From Caenibius tardaugens NBRC 16725 (GTDB lineage: Bacteria; Pseudomonadota; Alphaproteobacteria; Sphingomonadales; Sphingomonadaceae): a DNA stretch of 64,000 nucleotides. The notes under the pieces are model-generated. The model did no database searches. It was not told the DNA's origin and worked only from the letters and a program-made list of their open reading frames with translations. The stretch spans positions 2,278,001 to 2,342,000 of the forward strand of contig NZ_CP034179.1 in NCBI RefSeq assembly GCF_003860345.1, in the 5' to 3' direction. The position numbers and the translations under genes are program-made. Shown here piece after piece: positions 34,839 to 44,801 of this stretch. Position 1 is the first letter of the stretch. Each line of letters begins with the position of its first letter.

Positions 34839-35882
34839 ATGACAGACACTAATGACATCCAGGGCCGAGCGAGGCGTGTGCTTGTAACAGGCACTGCCGG
34901 CTTCATCGGCTTCCACCTAGCGCAATTACTGCTTGCCGAGGGCTTTCAGGTCCATGGCTACGATGGGCTAACCGATTACTATGACGTCAACCTCAAGCGT
35001 CGTCGGCACCAGATGCTACTGCAGCACCCGGGATTTCAGGCGACTGAGGGCATGCTCGAGGATGAGGAAAAGCTGTGGGCCGTCGCTGAGGGCTTCCAGC
35101 CGCAAGTAATTGTTCACCTGGCGGCCCAGGCCGGCGTTCGCTACAGCCTGGAAAATCCCCGGGCCTATATTGACAGCAATATCGTCGGCACGTTTAACGT
35201 GATAGAGGCCGCGCGCAAGCTCGAGGTCGAGCATCTGCTGATGGCGTCCACCTCCTCGGTCTATGGCGCGAATGAAGACATGCCCTTCACCGAGATCGAG
35301 CGCACCGAGACCCAGCTGACGATCTATGCGGCGACCAAGAAGGCCAATGAGAATATGGGACATTCCTATGCCCATCTCTGGAACCTGCCGACGACGATGT
35401 TCCGCTTCTTCACCGTCTATGGCCCGTTCGGACGTCCCGACCTTGCCCTGTTCAAGTTCGTCGACGCCATTCTCGATGGTCGGCCCATCGACATCTACAA
35501 TAATGGCGAAATGTATCGCGACTTCACCTACGTGACCGACCTTGCCCGAGCGATCCGCCTGCTGATCGATGCGCCGCCGGTGCGGCCGGACTCTGCCGAC
35601 GCTATCGAAGACGGGGACAGCCTGTCGCCGGCAGCGCCCTTTCGCGTGGTTAATATCGGCAATTCCGACAAGATACGCCTGCTCGACTTTATCGAAGCAA
35701 TTGAGAGGGAGCTCGGCCAGGAAGCGATCCGCAACTACATGCCCATGCAGATGGGTGACGTGCCCGCGACCTGGGCTGATGCTTCGCTCTTGCAGCGCCT
35801 TACCGGATATCGCCCTCAGACCGACTATCGCGATGGCATCGCGCAGTTCGTGACCTGGTTTCGTAATTACTATCAAAAATAG
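34839..35882 (+). CDS. NAD-dependent UDP-sugar 4-epimerase (UDP-uronate type)
   Basis: 347 residues of the extended SDR epimerase family: the NAD-binding motif GTAGFIGF (about 18-25), STSSVYG and catalytic YAATKKAN (Tyr-x3-Lys), and VYGPFGRPD. The [15 protein letters not shown] segment is typical of UDP-glucuronate 4-epimerases (LpsL/CapI). Next to a UDP-N-acetylhexosamine dehydrogenase, it probably interconverts gluco- and galacto-uronic acid forms of the donor. Only 2 bases separate the two genes. Confidence 0.92.
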   Translation: MTDTNDIQGRARRVLVTGTAGFIGFHLAQLLLAEGFQVHGYDGLTDYYDVNLKRRRHQMLLQHPGFQATEGMLEDEEKLWAVAEGFQPQVIVHLAAQAGVRYSLENPRAYIDSNIVGTFNVIEAARKLEVEHLLMASTSSVYGANEDMPFTEIERTETQLTIYAATKKANENMGHSYAHLWNLPTTMFRFFTVYGPFGRPDLALFKFVDAILDGRPIDIYNNGEMYRDFTYVTDLARAIRLLIDAPPVRPDSADAIEDGDSLSPAAPFRVVNIGNSDKIRLLDFIEAIERELGQEAIRNYMPMQMGDVPATWADASLLQRLTGYRPQTDYRDGIAQFVTWFRNYYQK

Positions 35883-35884
35883 GA

Positions 35885-37180
35885 ATGCATGTGAGCACAT
35901 CAACGCACTGGCCCGATGGCGCACGTATCGCGGTCATCGGTCTCGGCTATGTCGGTCTTCCGCTAGCCATTGAATTTGGGAAGAAATATCCGGTCTCGGG
36001 GTTCGACATTAATCAGGAGCGCATCGCCGAACTGCGTGAAGGTCGCGATTCTACGCTTGAGGTCGAGGCTGACGAATTTGGGCTAGCAAGCCAGCTCTCG
36101 TTCTCGTCCGACCTGGAGGATCTGCGCGATTGTAACGTGTTCATCGTCACGGTTCCCACTCCGATCGACCAGTACAAGCGTCCCGACCTGACTCCGCTTA
36201 TCAAGGCCTCCGAAACGGTCGGACGCGTGCTAAAGCGGGGCGATATCGTGATCTACGAGAGCACTGTCTATCCCGGCGCAACCGAGGAGGACTGTGTTCC
36301 GGTCCTTGAAAAGACTTCCGGGCTTACATTCAACGTGGATTTCTTCTGCGGTTATAGCCCGGAGCGCATCAACCCCGGCGACAAGCAGCATCGCCTGACT
36401 ACAATCAAGAAGGTCACCTCCGGTTCCACGCCAGAGATAGCCGACAACGTCGACGCGCTTTACGCCAGCATCGTCACGGCCGGCACGTACAAGGCCGAAA
36501 CTATCCGGGTAGCAGAAGCTGCAAAGGTTATCGAAAACACCCAGCGCGACCTCAACATTGCGCTCATCAACGAGCTGGCGATTATATTCAATCGGATGGA
36601 CATCGACACCGAAGCCGTACTCAAGGCTGCAGGCACGAAGTGGAACTTCCTGCCTTTCCGTCCAGGCCTAGTTGGGGGCCACTGCATCGGCGTTGACCCC
36701 TATTACCTGACCCACAAGGCTGAAGCGATCGGCTATCACCCGCACGTCATTCTTGCCGGAAGGCGGATCAACGACGGAATGGGCGCCTTCGTGGGAGGCC
36801 AAATGGTAAAGGCGATGCTTAAACGCCGGATCCAGGTAGAGGGCGCACGGGTCCTTATCCTTGGCCTCACATTCAAGGAAAACTGCCCCGACCTACGCAA
36901 CACGCGCGTAGTCGACGTTGTCGAGGAGCTACGCGACTATGGCGTACGGGTCGACGTTCACGATCCCTGGGCGGATGCTGACGAAGCGCGCCGCGAATAC
37001 GAGCTCGAGCTAGTCGAAACACTCCAAGACGACATCTATGACGGTATTATATTAGCGGTACCTCATACTTGTTTTGTCGATATCAGCTCTCAAGCGCTGC
37101 GCTCCTTGAGAGCTGATAATAGCGTGTTGTTCGACCTCAAGTCAGTTCTTCCACTAAATCAATCCGACATTCGTCTTTAG
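35885..37180 (+). CDS. UDP-N-acetyl-hexosamine 6-dehydrogenase (TviB/WbpA/WbpO-like)
   Basis: 431 residues. UDP-glucose/GDP-mannose dehydrogenase family: N-terminal Rossmann motif [32 protein letters not shown], the [10 protein letters not shown] signature, and the active-site Cys in [12 protein letters not shown]. The closest recognisable group is the UDP-GlcNAc/UDP-GalNAc dehydrogenases, which make N-acetylhexosaminuronic acids. It supplies the acidic sugar for the repeat unit. A GTG at 35891 with AGGA before it is an equally good start. Confidence 0.93.
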   Translation: MHVSTSTHWPDGARIAVIGLGYVGLPLAIEFGKKYPVSGFDINQERIAELREGRDSTLEVEADEFGLASQLSFSSDLEDLRDCNVFIVTVPTPIDQYKRPDLTPLIKASETVGRVLKRGDIVIYESTVYPGATEEDCVPVLEKTSGLTFNVDFFCGYSPERINPGDKQHRLTTIKKVTSGSTPEIADNVDALYASIVTAGTYKAETIRVAEAAKVIENTQRDLNIALINELAIIFNRMDIDTEAVLKAAGTKWNFLPFRPGLVGGHCIGVDPYYLTHKAEAIGYHPHVILAGRRINDGMGAFVGGQMVKAMLKRRIQVEGARVLILGLTFKENCPDLRNTRVVDVVEELRDYGVRVDVHDPWADADEARREYELELVETLQDDIYDGIILAVPHTCFVDISSQALRSLRADNSVLFDLKSVLPLNQSDIRL

Positions 37181-37255
37181 AGTTATTTCCTTGATAATTT
37201 GGAAGAGAGTAATTTACGATACAACTCGTCCCGCTCTAAGATCTTGCACTTAACC

Positions 37256-38548
37256 ATGTTAAAATGCACCTCCTCCTCCGGGCTAATTCGTAATGTTCTT
37301 GCCGTCGCCTCTGGTACGGCAGCCGCACAAGCGATTGTATTTGCCTTCTCCCCCCTGATAACCCGAATTTATAGCCCAGATGTTTTCGGATTGCAGGGAG
37401 TGTTTCTTTCACTAATTTCAATATTCAGTCCGATAATCGCGTTGCGCTATCCGATGGCGATCATCACTGCCGACACCGAGACAGAAGCTTTTCACCTGTC
37501 ACGGCTCTCGCTGTTGATCGCACTCGGAATGGCCAGCATGTTCTGGCTGATCATTTTGGTGGGCGGCCAGACAGTGCTTAAGCTTCTCGGAGCGGAAGGA
37601 CTGGGCGCGCTAATCCTCCTATTACCGCTCGCCCTGCTCTGCGTCGCCCTGCAAGATGTAAACGATTACCACACGGCGCGACTTGGCGCCTTCCGGTTGG
37701 TCGGGATCGTCGAGGTGGTGCAAGCATTCATGCTTAACCTCAGCCGCGTCCTTGGCGGTCTCCTGGCACCGGTCGCCGCGACATTAGTTGTCGTCACGAC
37801 GATTGGCCCTACTCTTAAGTCGACGCTACTGAGGATAGGAACCCGCGCCCGGCGCTGCCCTGCCCCCTCCTGTGTCATGTCGAGGCCCGAAACTATAGCG
37901 CTGCTGAAAAAGCATCGGGATTTTCCGATATATCGGATGCCGACGGATGTAATGAATGCACTGTCGCAATCAGTGCCCGTCCTGTTACTAGCTGCACTGT
38001 TCTCTCCGGCTACGGCAGGGCTTTACGCGCTGACGCGCAGCGTTTTGAATCTACCATCAAATGTCCTCGGTGCGGCGGTCGGGAATGTACTTTATGTCCG
38101 CTTTGCAGAACTCTCACGGCAAGACCAACCTCTTACACCGCTGTTACTACGTTCTACCGGAGCTCTCCTCGCACTGGCTCCGCCTATAGTCGGCTTGGCT
38201 TGGTTCGCCCCACAAGTTTTTTCATTTGTTTTTGGTGAGGAATGGCGAGAGGCAGGACATTATGCGCGCTGGATGGCACTATGGATAGCAGCAATGCTCG
38301 CCAACATCCCCGCAGTAAGAATCTCCCCTGTCATTGGGAGCCAGAGATTTCTCTTGCTTTTCAATCTCCTTCTACTTGCAGCGCGAATTGCATCAATCGC
38401 ACTTCCTTGGCTGCACTCTGCCGAACCTCTGTCCGCAATCGCCTCATTCTCAGTCGTTAGCGCCATCATGATTGCCGTATCTATGGTATTAATATTGAAT
38501 TTCACCTACGCATTTGATCATAGTAGAGAAAGGCCACCAAGTGCCTGA
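37256..38548 (+). CDS. Oligosaccharide flippase, Wzx-type
   Basis: 430 residues from ATG 37256 (MLKCTSSSGLIRNVL); a TTG at 37199 would add an unlikely leader. About 12 membrane helices of the MOP/MATE-like polysaccharide transporter superfamily (VASGTAAAQAIVFAFSPLIT, RIYSPDVFGLQGVF). It moves the lipid-linked repeat unit to the periplasmic face. The end overlaps the CapA-like gene by 8 bases. GC content drops from here on, suggesting a separately acquired block. Confidence 0.93.
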   Translation: MLKCTSSSGLIRNVLAVASGTAAAQAIVFAFSPLITRIYSPDVFGLQGVFLSLISIFSPIIALRYPMAIITADTETEAFHLSRLSLLIALGMASMFWLIILVGGQTVLKLLGAEGLGALILLLPLALLCVALQDVNDYHTARLGAFRLVGIVEVVQAFMLNLSRVLGGLLAPVAATLVVVTTIGPTLKSTLLRIGTRARRCPAPSCVMSRPETIALLKKHRDFPIYRMPTDVMNALSQSVPVLLLAALFSPATAGLYALTRSVLNLPSNVLGAAVGNVLYVRFAELSRQDQPLTPLLLRSTGALLALAPPIVGLAWFAPQVFSFVFGEEWREAGHYARWMALWIAAMLANIPAVRISPVIGSQRFLLLFNLLLLAARIASIALPWLHSAEPLSAIASFSVVSAIMIAVSMVLILNFTYAFDHSRERPPSA

Positions 38549-39701
38549 TAAAATATCCACCAAGATAATATTTGGCGGCGATTTTGTACCATCCGGAGGA
38601 TATGCTCAGTTAACATCCAATTCTTCAAAGGATGTTTTCGGTGATGTGAGGCAGATAATTAAAGAAGCCGATCTAACTATTATTAATTTGGAGGCACCTC
38701 TACGTCACCTTGACGGGACAGAGATAGAGAAGGTCGGTCCATCTCTTCATGCAACGCCAAGTGTACTCAAAACGCTTTCGACCGCCGGAGTGGATGCCGT
38801 TTGCCTCGCTAATAACCATATTTTTGATTATGGTGAAGCGGGCCTCGACCGCACTTTGTCCGCCTTACATGCTCACGCCATTCGGCATGTCGGCGCAGGA
38901 CTTACTCGAGAAGCAGCGGAGACGCCGCTGCGCCTTCAAACCGCAGGCCGCCACATTTCAATCTTTTCCTTTGCCGAGCGAGAATTCAACCTCTCTGCGG
39001 ATGGACAAGCCGGAGCCGCAATTTTCGATCCCATCCGCATCGCCCCTATAATAATGAAAGAGCGTCTAAATACGGACGCGCTAATAGTTATATTTCATGG
39101 TGGCAACGAATATTTTTCTTACCCCAATCCACAGCTAAGAAAGATATGCCAGTTTTTAATTGAAATTGGTACCGATGCAGTAATCGGTCACCATCCTCAT
39201 GTGCCTGGGCCATATGAGATTTACAAAGGCAAACCGATTGTTTACAGCCTAGGGAACCTAATCTTTGATAGATCGATGCCCCCGCCGGGATGGGATGAGG
39301 GCTATCTGGCCAGTCTCGACCTGCGCTTTAACGAGAGTCACTTGGATAGCATCGACCTTAAGTTGATACCGTATCATCAGAGCGTCGCGTTAGAGGGCAT
39401 CAGGTTGATGGAAGGGAAGAAGCGTATCACGTTTCTTGCCGAAATTGAAAAAATGCGAGATCAATTGGAAAATTATCCGGACCAATGGCGAGCGGAATGG
39501 GATGCCTTTGTTGAAAATAGACGTGCTCAAATATTCATAGATTTGTCGTCTCCGCTACGATTTCCTGGCATTAGACGGTTGATGGAGATCGGAATATTTA
39601 GAAAATTCGTTATGCCAAGATCGCGCCAAATTCGGCGATTGAATTTGCTTCGCTGCGATTCACATCGGGAATTAGTTATAGCCGCATTGAGCCAACAGTA
39701 A
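38541..39701 (+). CDS. CapA/PgsA-family metallophosphatase-like protein
   Basis: 386 residues from GTG 38541, with AAAGG 8 bases upstream and an overlap with the wzx stop. CapA family motifs: FGGDFVPSGGY, IINLEAPL, LANNHIFDYGEAGL, IVIFHGGNEYF and GHHPHVPGPYEIYKGKPIVY. CapA/PgsA proteins are needed for poly-gamma-glutamate capsule, and relatives occur in polysaccharide loci. No signal peptide is seen here, so it is probably cytoplasmic, which is unusual compared with the membrane-anchored PgsA. It is followed by an ATP-grasp gene, a pairing that suggests amide or peptide bond chemistry (inference). Confidence 0.9.
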   Translation: MPDKISTKIIFGGDFVPSGGYAQLTSNSSKDVFGDVRQIIKEADLTIINLEAPLRHLDGTEIEKVGPSLHATPSVLKTLSTAGVDAVCLANNHIFDYGEAGLDRTLSALHAHAIRHVGAGLTREAAETPLRLQTAGRHISIFSFAEREFNLSADGQAGAAIFDPIRIAPIIMKERLNTDALIVIFHGGNEYFSYPNPQLRKICQFLIEIGTDAVIGHHPHVPGPYEIYKGKPIVYSLGNLIFDRSMPPPGWDEGYLASLDLRFNESHLDSIDLKLIPYHQSVALEGIRLMEGKKRITFLAEIEKMRDQLENYPDQWRAEWDAFVENRRAQIFIDLSSPLRFPGIRRLMEIGIFRKFVMPRSRQIRRLNLLRCDSHRELVIAALSQQ

Positions 39702-39743
39702 TTTTCTAAACATAACCGCGATAGACACGAAGACACACATACA

Positions 39744-40778
39744 ATGATAGCAATACATGCAAAATCGGGTCAGTTCTCGCCAGAGTGGATTGAGCTTTGT
39801 AACCGAAATGGCATTCCCTATAAGGTCGTTGACTGCTTTTCGAGTGATATTATAGAACAACTACGGGGATGCCGAGGTCTTTTATGGCATTGGAGGCATA
39901 ATGACCACTACGCTCAATTGTTTGCTCGCCAACTGATTGCATCGGCTGAGGAATTGGGAATTTTAGTATTCCCGAGTCATGCCACATCGTGGCATTATGA
40001 TGATAAGCTTGGCCAGAAGTACCTTCTCGAGGCATGCAATGCTCCATTGATCCCAACCTACGCTTTTTTTGATCGGCAGCGAGCGATGGATTGGATCGCC
40101 GAGACGGAATTTCCGAAGGTCTGGAAGCTGCGGGGGGGCGCCGGATCGCAGAACGTACGCCTCGTAAGATCTGCGCCTGAGGCTCGCAAACTTGTTTATC
40201 GGGCATTTGGCCCCGGCTTCAGAAATCCACGACTGCAGCCGCTGCAGGAGCGAATATGGCATTTTAGAAGGGATCGCAGCCTCAGATCGCTCCTCGACAT
40301 CGGCCGCGGCGTGGGACGTGTCATTTTTCCTCATGGAAAGAATGCTCGCAGTCCAATTCAAAAGGACTACATCTATTTTCAAGATTTTGTGCCGAATAAT
40401 AGCTTTGATATCCGGATTATTGTGATTGGTGCCCGCGCATTCGCTATAAAGCGCTTGGTTCGCAAGGGTGATTTTCGCGCTTCGGGAAGTGGGAGTATTG
40501 TCTACGATCCGGTCGAGATTCCGATGGAATGCGTCGCGACGAGTTTTCGGATTTCTTCCCGTTTACGTGCACAGTCCTGCGCTTTTGATTTTGTCTATGA
40601 TGGGAGCAGGTGGCTCATCGTGGAAATAAGCTATGCATTTACCGCCGACGCTTACAAGAGATGTCCCGGGTACTGGGATGACACTCTAAATTGGCATGCC
40701 GCGCCAGTCACACCCGAATTGTTCATGCTACAAGACCTACTCGACACAGTGCAAAGTGGAATCCATATGCATGCCTGA
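39744..40778 (+). CDS. ATP-grasp domain protein of the EPS locus
   Basis: 344 residues. The ATP-grasp fold is indicated by the substrate loop KLRGGAGSQNVRLV (about 126-139), the hinge DYIYFQDFVPNN, IVIGARAFAIKRLVRKGDFR, and the metal site DFVYDGSRWLIVEISYAF (about 278-295). RimK-like ATP-grasp enzymes activate a carboxylate as acyl-phosphate and ligate an amine. The substrate is unknown; an amino acid joined to a sugar uronate is one possibility. The N-terminal ~100 residues are not recognised. It lies between capA and a glycosyltransferase, overlapping the latter by 8 bases. Confidence 0.82.
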   Translation: MIAIHAKSGQFSPEWIELCNRNGIPYKVVDCFSSDIIEQLRGCRGLLWHWRHNDHYAQLFARQLIASAEELGILVFPSHATSWHYDDKLGQKYLLEACNAPLIPTYAFFDRQRAMDWIAETEFPKVWKLRGGAGSQNVRLVRSAPEARKLVYRAFGPGFRNPRLQPLQERIWHFRRDRSLRSLLDIGRGVGRVIFPHGKNARSPIQKDYIYFQDFVPNNSFDIRIIVIGARAFAIKRLVRKGDFRASGSGSIVYDPVEIPMECVATSFRISSRLRAQSCAFDFVYDGSRWLIVEISYAFTADAYKRCPGYWDDTLNWHAAPVTPELFMLQDLLDTVQSGIHMHA

Positions 40779-41901
40779 CATTGCCCCAATGTGTCACATA
40801 TGCATTTTTATTCCATCTCTCCGTGGCGGCGGAGCCGAGCGAGTTATGGTCATGCTAGCTAATGGCTTTGCCGAGCGCGGGCATCGGGTTGACCTAGTAT
40901 TGACCAGCGCCGAAGGACCCTATTTGTCCGAAGTTGCAAAACGAGTCCGAATTGTCGATTTGGGCAAGAGGCGGGTGCTGGCCAGCTTGTTGCCACTAGC
41001 GCGCTATCTTCGTCGGGAACGCCCCGACGCCATGCTTTCAGCTTTGAACTACGCTAATATCATAGCGATCTTGGCGCGGAAGCTGGCTCGAACCCATCCC
41101 CGACTGGTGGTTAGTGAGCGCAGCAGCTTATCCAGGATAACGCCTGGCATGGCATATCGGATCATCCGTTTCCTGATGGGGAAGCTATATCCTACTGCAG
41201 ATAGGGTGGTCGCGGTTTCGCAAGACATGGCAGGCGAATTGGTCAGCGAACTTTCCTTGCCTCCAGACCAGGTCGTCGCCATTCCCAATCCCGTTGATAT
41301 CGCCTCGCTGCAAGCATTATCGCGAGATCGTCCAGACCATGCCTGGTTCGAGCCGGGACAACCACCCGTCTTCCTCGCTGTGGGCCGCCTTGACACAATT
41401 AAGGATTATCCAACCCTGCTGGCAGCACTCTCGATGCTTCGCAAGCATCGAGAGGCGCGCCTGATCATTCTAGGTGAAGGGGCTGAACGGGCAAACCTAG
41501 AGCAAATCATTGCACGGCTTGATCTGATGGACGCGGTTGATCTGGCGGGATTCAAGGACAACCCCTTTGGATGGATGGCATCCTGCAACGCCTTTGTCCT
41601 GTCATCCCGTTATGAGGGTTTCCCCAATGTCCTAGTTCAGGCGATGGCATGCGGCGCGCGCGTGATCAGCACTGACTGCCCGACCGGGCCCGCCGAGATT
41701 TTGGAACATGGCAAGTGGGGGCAGTTGGTACCGGTGGGCAACACTGAGGCAATGGCGATGGCGATGGCCGACACTCTCGACGAAGCAGAGTCACGCGACA
41801 CCCGCAGGGTGGTTGCTAAATACCGCCTTGACTTGATAACCTCAAAATATGAGCGAGTTCTCGTGCCCAGTCTGGCGCAAGACGTACCTACACGCAAATG
41901 A
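40771..41901 (+). CDS. GT4-family glycosyltransferase 1
   Basis: 376 residues from ATG 40771 (MPDIAPMCHICIFIPSLRGG), overlapping the ATP-grasp stop. GT-B fold: the N-terminal acceptor half with SLRGGGAERVMVMLANGFAE, and the C-terminal donor half with AVGRLDTIKDYP, the LILGEG segment and the E-x7-E motif region SSRYEGFPNVLVQAMACG. It resembles the PglH/PglJ type that adds N-acetylhexosamines (inference). The end overlaps wzy (ATGA). Confidence 0.92.
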   Translation: MPDIAPMCHICIFIPSLRGGGAERVMVMLANGFAERGHRVDLVLTSAEGPYLSEVAKRVRIVDLGKRRVLASLLPLARYLRRERPDAMLSALNYANIIAILARKLARTHPRLVVSERSSLSRITPGMAYRIIRFLMGKLYPTADRVVAVSQDMAGELVSELSLPPDQVVAIPNPVDIASLQALSRDRPDHAWFEPGQPPVFLAVGRLDTIKDYPTLLAALSMLRKHREARLIILGEGAERANLEQIIARLDLMDAVDLAGFKDNPFGWMASCNAFVLSSRYEGFPNVLVQAMACGARVISTDCPTGPAEILEHGKWGQLVPVGNTEAMAMAMADTLDEAESRDTRRVVAKYRLDLITSKYERVLVPSLAQDVPTRK

Positions 41902-42938
41902 TTGGCGACAGAATGTCACAGATAAGTTCTGGATCGGAAACCGGCTGCTCTTATCCGAATAGATCTAAATCTGCCGATCTGAAACGTAATATAACGTACC
42001 TAGTTGTCTCATTTGTTTTCGCAATAGTATATCAAGTACCCGGATGGCCCAATATCTTCGAGGATATAAACGGATATCCGATGGTGGACCGAGCAGTTTA
42101 TGAAAACCTGCTCCTCACAAGAAATCTTGTCATCGATTATATCCATGATTTCACCCCTATCATGTACTTCACATTTGAGTGGTCATGGCACAGTTTGCTA
42201 GCATACCTAAATAGAGTTGTCGGATTGAGCGCGGATCAGATCTTTTTTCTGATCACAACATTTATTTTGTGGCGGTTTTCCTTTGATGTCTTAACAAAAA
42301 TAGGTTGGCAATATTTACCTCTTTTGATAAATCCCCTTGTTGTTAATTTTGCCTTTTCTCAATTACGGACTGCATTGGCAATTGCATTAATTTCGTTTGT
42401 TTGGAGAGGGCAAAGGGGCATAGGATTGACCGTCGTAATATATATCTTGGCTACAACAATACACACAGCAATGATAATATTTTTGATATGCCACATCGCC
42501 TCACACTTATTCAAAAATAATAATTACTTTAATTTCCTTGCTCTGGCCTCTATAGGTGCAGCTATAGCGATAGCCATAGGACCATTGAGGGAGATGATAC
42601 TTTCCACCATTAATGATAGACGTACCGATTATTTGGATATGGCATCATCTGCGGCATACTTGTCCTTTTGGATATTATTGCTTTTATTTCATGGTGTCAT
42701 TTTTAAGTTTAGAAATAGAATTATGTCACTTGATGCAAGATATTCGATAACAATACTTTCAATTGTAGCGATAAACATTTTAACTGGTGGGTATTCTACA
42801 AGATTTATTGCCGCATCATTTCCTTCTCTATTAATATCCATGAAAGATTTAGGGGGAAATCGGTCTCGTATGATTTTTTCCATATTCATCCCGTATACAA
42901 TTATTCTTTGGATGTATTGGTTTAGGATTCTAGGCTGA
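41898..42938 (+). CDS. EpsG/Wzy-type repeat-unit polymerase
   Basis: 346 residues, about 9-10 membrane helices, with the weakly conserved EpsG/Wzy pattern: AFSQLRTALAIALISFVWRG (the FSQxR...A motif), then a large periplasmic loop and NDRRTDYLDM. It would join repeat units on the periplasmic side. By eye this gene is clearly more AT-rich than its neighbours, as is usual for wzy genes gained by transfer. It overlaps the upstream glycosyltransferase by 4 bases. Confidence 0.8.
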   Translation: MIGDRMSQISSGSETGCSYPNRSKSADLKRNITYLVVSFVFAIVYQVPGWPNIFEDINGYPMVDRAVYENLLLTRNLVIDYIHDFTPIMYFTFEWSWHSLLAYLNRVVGLSADQIFFLITTFILWRFSFDVLTKIGWQYLPLLINPLVVNFAFSQLRTALAIALISFVWRGQRGIGLTVVIYILATTIHTAMIIFLICHIASHLFKNNNYFNFLALASIGAAIAIAIGPLREMILSTINDRRTDYLDMASSAAYLSFWILLLLFHGVIFKFRNRIMSLDARYSITILSIVAINILTGGYSTRFIAASFPSLLISMKDLGGNRSRMIFSIFIPYTIILWMYWFRILG

Positions 42939-42998
42939 CTGCTGCATTGTTCACGCCACATTTTTCGCACTCCTGCGAGAGGCCTAAGTGTTTTCCAA

Positions 42999-44162
42999 AT
43001 GATCGCTGAAAATCGCCCACGTATTCTTCACATCATCACAGGCCTCAACGACGGCGGCGCGGAGGCGGTGTTGTTCAGGCTTTGCAAACAGGACAGCGCC
43101 AACCACCATCATGTTGTCTCGCTGATGGATCTCGGGAAATACGGCCCCCTGCTCGAAGAGGTCGGAGTTCCCGTTAGCGCGCTAGGCATGCTGCGCGGGC
43201 GAGTCACGGTAGCGGGGTTGTGGCAGCTCTGGCGGCTTATCCGCAAGCTCCAGCCCCATGCCATCCAGACCTGGATGTATCATGCCGATCTGATCGGTGG
43301 GCTGATCGGCCGTCTTGCCGGGCAGCGCAATATCGTGTGGGGTATTCGTCAAAGCATCCTAGTGTCCGGCGAGAGTCGGCAAAGCACTATCTGGGTCGCA
43401 CGGCTATGTGCGCTTCTATCTAGGTGGGTCCCCCGGAGCATCGTCTGTTGCGCCGAGAGGTCGCGAGAGGTGCACACCGCACTCGGTTATGACAGCGCCC
43501 GCATGCACGTCATCTTCAACGGCTATGAGCTGTCGATGTTTCGGCCCAATCCCATTGCCGGCCTTTCTGTGCGCGAGGAACTAGGGATTGATCGTGCAAC
43601 CCCGCTCATTGGCTTCGTAGCTCGGTTCGATCCCCTCAAAGATCACGCCAATTTGCTGCAAGCAGTCGCCCTTCTAGAAGCACAAGGATCCGCTCTTCAG
43701 TGCGTATTGGTCGGCACGGGCATGACCTCCGGCAATTCTGCCCTCTCACGAATGATTACCGAGCTCGGCCTAAGCGGGAGGGTTCTTCTAGTCGGGCCTC
43801 GCACCGACATTCCCTCCGTCATGAATGCGCTCGATCTGCATGTTATGTCTTCAGTGAGCGAGGGCTTTCCCAACGTATTGGCTGAAGCGATGGCCTGCGG
43901 CACACCTTGCGTTTCCACGGATGTGGGCGATGCTGGAGACATCGTCGGCCCGACTGGACTAACCGTGACGTCCCGTTCACCCAAAGCCTTGGCCAAGGCG
44001 ATTGATGAACTCCTTGTAGAGCGTGGCACCCTTGCCTGGACAGCTCGAAAAAGCGCCGCACGACGCCGTGTCGCAGAACGCTACGCGATCGAGCGCATGG
44101 TGCGCAGCTATCACGAAGTCTGGAACTGCCAAGAGAGCGCTCCATGCACACCCGAGATCTGA
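42999..44162 (+). CDS. GT4-family glycosyltransferase 2
   Basis: 387 residues, GT-B fold. IITGLNDGGAEAVLFRLC at the N-terminus, WMYHADLIGGLIGRL, donor-site segments GFVARFDPLKDHANLLQAVA and SVSEGFPNVLAEAMACGTPC. Retaining glycosyltransferase acting on the lipid-linked repeat unit; sugar specificity is not predictable. It starts 60 bases after wzy, and GC content returns to the genome norm here. Confidence 0.92.
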   Translation: MIAENRPRILHIITGLNDGGAEAVLFRLCKQDSANHHHVVSLMDLGKYGPLLEEVGVPVSALGMLRGRVTVAGLWQLWRLIRKLQPHAIQTWMYHADLIGGLIGRLAGQRNIVWGIRQSILVSGESRQSTIWVARLCALLSRWVPRSIVCCAERSREVHTALGYDSARMHVIFNGYELSMFRPNPIAGLSVREELGIDRATPLIGFVARFDPLKDHANLLQAVALLEAQGSALQCVLVGTGMTSGNSALSRMITELGLSGRVLLVGPRTDIPSVMNALDLHVMSSVSEGFPNVLAEAMACGTPCVSTDVGDAGDIVGPTGLTVTSRSPKALAKAIDELLVERGTLAWTARKSAARRRVAERYAIERMVRSYHEVWNCQESAPCTPEI

Positions 44163-44801
44163 ATGAATTTTAACAATCGATTCTGATCACGGAAAACTGC
44201 CACGACGATCAGGCGGAGATGTCTCTTGCCGAAGCCAGTTTCCTCAGGCAGACGGCTAGTCTCTATGTCGATCGAGCGCATGGTCGAACGGTGTTCGAGG
44301 ATATATGCAACCCAGCCTCGCGCTGTGAACTCGTCGTTCGGCGCTACTTCAACCCTATAGACGCCCATCCCAGCGACAAGATTGGGAAGGGGCGTACGAC
44401 GATCCGACCAATTTGGTTCCCCATGCAGGTTGCTATCGGACAATGCGAGAGCATCTCAGTCTTCAGCAGCGATATCCGAGATGCTGGGTTACATCCACGT
44501 TATGCATTTAGCAGAAGGACATATAACGGCTATGAGCTTACTTGTCAGGCAACTCGGAGACAACTGGACCTTGAAACCAGCAACGGCCACTCGGTATTGG
44601 AAGTTGGCCGGAGGATGGAAGAGGTGAGGGATAAGATGTTGCCTCTCAGTATCGCCTGGAAACCTCGAAGTGATATTGCGCAATGTTGGGCCAATCCCGT
44701 AAAGGCAGTAAATAGTTTATAATGGCAAGCGTAGTATGGTCTAACAGATATCTTTCTCAACCTTTGACATTAGAAAACTCAGAATCTGGACGTCACCCTC
44801 A
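44163..44801. other. 639-base gap in the EPS locus, no supported gene
   Basis: Overlapping frames exist on both strands (plus 44219-44722; minus 44111-44443), neither with a recognised motif or ribosome site. The minus frame (PNLVAGMGVYRVEVAPNDEF) has a somewhat protein-like composition and could be a remnant of a lost gene, but I cannot assign it. Confidence 0.35.

Noticed and set aside
44111-44443. Minus-strand frame in the EPS gap
   Set aside because: Composition looks partly protein-like, but no domain, ribosome site or neighbour support; overlaps the glycosyltransferase end.
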